The notes under the pieces are model-generated. The model saw nothing but the letters and a program-made list of their open reading frames with translations, had not been told where the DNA came from and ran no database searches. This document shows, piece after piece, positions 62,356 through 64,000 of a stretch of DNA of 64,000 bases; within the stretch, counting starts at the first letter, position 1, and every line of letters starts with the position of its first letter. The translations under genes were made by a program, and so were the position numbers. This DNA is from JAVVHH01 sp964613945 (lineage in GTDB: Bacteria; Pseudomonadota; Alphaproteobacteria; Acetobacterales; Acetobacteraceae): NCBI GenBank assembly GCA_964613945.1, contig CAZTJC010000006.1:62001-126000 (forward strand), written 5' to 3'.

Positions 62356-63206
62356 GGCGGCGCGATTTCATCGCTTTGCTCGCCGCAGGTATCGCCCTTC
62401 CGGGCGGGACCCGCGTAGCTGCCCTAGATTACGGGCTGGCACAGACCGCGCTGGCGCTCGGTGCCGATCTGGTCGGCGTGCCAGACCCGGCGGATTACCG
62501 CAGCTGGGTCGTGACCCCACCCATGCCGCCGACGGTGCAAGATCTCGGGCAACGCACTCAACCCAACCTGGACGTGCTGAAGGCGCTCCGTCCGGATGTG
62601 ATCCTGGCGATACAGGATCATGCACCGATCCGGCCGCTACTGGAGGCGATCGCCCCAGTGCTGGATCTGCCGATCTACACGCCGGCCAAACAGCCGTGGG
62701 ATCGATCTGTCGCCGCTGCCAACGCCATCGGCGCCCACATCGGCCGGCTACCGAACGCCGAGCGACTAGTGGCACGCGTGACCACGCAATTCGAGGAGGG
62801 CCGCGCCGCACTGGCCGGCCAGCTGCAACGCCCGATCCTGCTCGCCAGCTTCATCGACCCGCGGCACTTGTCGCTCTTTGGCGTCGGCAGCATCCTGCAT
62901 GACGCCCTCGAGCGGTTGGGCTTGCGCAACGCGTGGCAGGGATCGACCGGCCGGTGGGGATCGGTGACGGTTCCGATCGAGGCGCTCGCCTCGGTCGCCG
63001 ATGCCACTCTCTTCCTGGTCGAACCATTGCCGCCCGACCTCGATCAGGTGCTCGGCCGGAGCATTCTTTGGCAGGCGCTGCCCTTCGTACGCGCCGGGCG
63101 AGTATTCCGCCTCGACCCGGTGCTGATGTTCGGCACGCTGCCGGCGGCGAGCCGCTTCTGCGATCTGCTGCTGCCGCGGCTGCTCGACGGTGCCGCGCGT
63201 GCTTAG
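62352..63206 (+). CDS. fhuD: Ferric hydroxamate ABC transporter substrate-binding protein
   Basis: 284 residues with a short twin-arginine-type signal (M-R-R-R-D-F-I-A-L-L). It follows E. coli FhuD closely: V-A-A-L-D-Y-G near residue 22, D-Y-R-S-W-V, R-T-Q-P-N-L-D-V-L-K, F-I-D-P-R-H-L-S-L-F-G and N-A-W-Q-G. It carries the ferric hydroxamate through the periplasm to FhuB. The ATG overlaps the fhuC stop. Confidence 0.93.
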   Translation: MRRRDFIALLAAGIALPGGTRVAALDYGLAQTALALGADLVGVPDPADYRSWVVTPPMPPTVQDLGQRTQPNLDVLKALRPDVILAIQDHAPIRPLLEAIAPVLDLPIYTPAKQPWDRSVAAANAIGAHIGRLPNAERLVARVTTQFEEGRAALAGQLQRPILLASFIDPRHLSLFGVGSILHDALERLGLRNAWQGSTGRWGSVTVPIEALASVADATLFLVEPLPPDLDQVLGRSILWQALPFVRAGRVFRLDPVLMFGTLPAASRFCDLLLPRLLDGAARA

Positions 63207-64000
63207 CCGTCCTGCCTCGCTGTTGCTGGGGCTTCTGCTGCCGGCAACGCTGCTGGCGGTGTACGGGATCTCGCTGTGGATGCCAGTGAGGGCATGGCCA
63301 CATCTATCGACCTTCGATGCCGCCGATCTCCCGGCGGTGGTCATCGCCTACAGCTTGTTGCCGCGTATCGCGACCGCGTTGCTCGCCGGCGCTGCGCTGG
63401 GCTTAGCGGGCGGGCTGGCGCAGGTCGCGTTGCGCAATCCGCTCGCCGCGCCCGGCACGCTGGGCGTTTCGGCCGGGGCAGCCCTGGCGCTGTCGATCGT
63501 GACACTTTATGCGCCGGCGCTGCTCGCCATACTCGGCCGCGAGGTCGTCGCTTTCGCCGGTGGCGCGGTCGGTATCGGCCTGGTCATGCTGCTCACCGTC
63601 CGTAGCAGGCTCGACCCGGCAACCGTTGCCCTGGCCGGGCTGGCGGTTGGTCTCTACGCCGGCTCGGTGGCGGGTGTGTTAGCGGTGCTACATACGCGGC
63701 AGCTCGCTGGATTGTTCGTCTGGAGCGCCGGCACGCTGACGCAGCTTGGCTGGGATGGGTCGCGTTCGCTGCTGCTGACGTTTGTCGTTGGCGGTTCGGC
63801 CACGGCATTGCTGGCTCGCCCGCTGGCGATGCTCGACCTACCTGATACGACGGCACGGGGGCTGGGAGTGCCGGTCGGCTTGGTGCGTGGCGCCGCCCTG
63901 ACGCTGTCGGTCGGGCTTACGGCTGCGGTGGTGGGCCAGGTAGGTGTGATCGGGTTCGTTGGACTTGCAGCGCCGGCTTTGGCGCGGCTAGGCGGACGTG
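63190..64000 (+). CDS. fhuB: Ferric hydroxamate ABC transporter permease, cut by window edge
   Basis: About 270 codons to the right edge, from a GTG at 63190 (a second GTG at 63199 is also possible), overlapping fhuD by 17 nt. FecCD-type permease features: P-R-I-A-T-A-L-L-A-G-A-A-L near residue 60, R-N-P-L-A-A-P-G-T-L-G-V near residue 84, and G-V-P-V-G near residue 225. FhuB proteins are two fused FecCD halves of about 660 residues, so only the first half is visible. Confidence 0.9.
   Translation, partial: MPRVLSRPASLLLGLLLPATLLAVYGISLWMPVRAWPHLSTFDAADLPAVVIAYSLLPRIATALLAGAALGLAGGLAQVALRNPLAAPGTLGVSAGAALALSIVTLYAPALLAILGREVVAFAGGAVGIGLVMLLTVRSRLDPATVALAGLAVGLYAGSVAGVLAVLHTRQLAGLFVWSAGTLTQLGWDGSRSLLLTFVVGGSATALLARPLAMLDLPDTTARGLGVPVGLVRGAALTLSVGLTAAVVGQVGVIGFVGLAAPALARLGGR

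Overview
The window is GC-rich, densely packed DNA with long runs of start/stop-overlapping genes, alternative GTG/TTG starts and no rRNA, tRNA, CRISPR array or intact insertion sequence that I can see. The gene content (HWE-type sensor kinase, D-tartrate dehydratase close to the Bradyrhizobium type, two-subunit molybdenum hydroxylase, alpha-2-macroglobulin/PbpC pair, NrtR-controlled NAD genes, Fhu-type siderophore uptake) suggests a free-living or plant/soil-associated alphaproteobacterium, perhaps Acetobacteraceae/Rhodospirillales. That placement is inference from gene families, not a computed phylogeny.

Left part (1-10517): a minus-strand operon of eight overlapping genes encodes an orphan peptide-type binding protein, a penicillin-acylase-family Ntn hydrolase, a complete polyamine-type ABC importer and both subunits of an N,N-dimethylformamidase-like enzyme (large subunit cut by the window edge). 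A divergent amidase completes an amide-scavenging locus. A DHA2 drug-efflux MFS gene follows.

12327-21890: a minus-strand operon headed by an IclR regulator with its own promoter, a perfect 17-bp palindrome and a GTG start. It encodes a four-carbon acid sugar kinase, a PdxA-type dehydrogenase, an iron alcohol dehydrogenase, a DHDPS-family lyase, a sodium:solute symporter, a sialidase-fold protein, an SDR and D-tartrate dehydratase. It looks like a catabolic unit for acidic C4 sugars or a larger acidic carbohydrate. An MFS/LysR divergent pair follows.

24781-38070: envelope genes: a giant membrane M48 peptidase, a DUF2059 protein, a bacterial alpha-2-macroglobulin with its CLEQ thioester, its usual partner PbpC, and several small membrane proteins. 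Two of these appear to share a PH-like (STM3941-type) domain.

38086-43229: an NAD cluster with a divergent NrtR-type regulator. On the minus strand it holds a short PRPP-synthetase-like protein, a NAMPT-like protein, an SPFH protein and a membrane-anchored NAD-kinase-like protein. This is the most interesting unit: it may be ordinary nicotinamide salvage or an ADP-ribose-based NAD rebuilding pathway, with an unusual SPFH/kinase module attached.

43230-45364: a decaying, partly AT-rich stretch with a frameshifted Crp/Fnr gene and a histidine-kinase fragment. 45365-47757: electrophile/quinone response genes (Old Yellow Enzyme, HxlR, AzoR). 47756-51929: molybdenum hydroxylase subunits and an enolase-superfamily enzyme, with three inverted repeats between them. 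51982-52669: VapBC toxin-antitoxin. 52928-56607: an SDR and an HWE sensor kinase. 56763-59288: modABC. 59324-64000: TonB-dependent receptor and fhuCDB (fhuB cut by the right edge) behind a Fur-like box.
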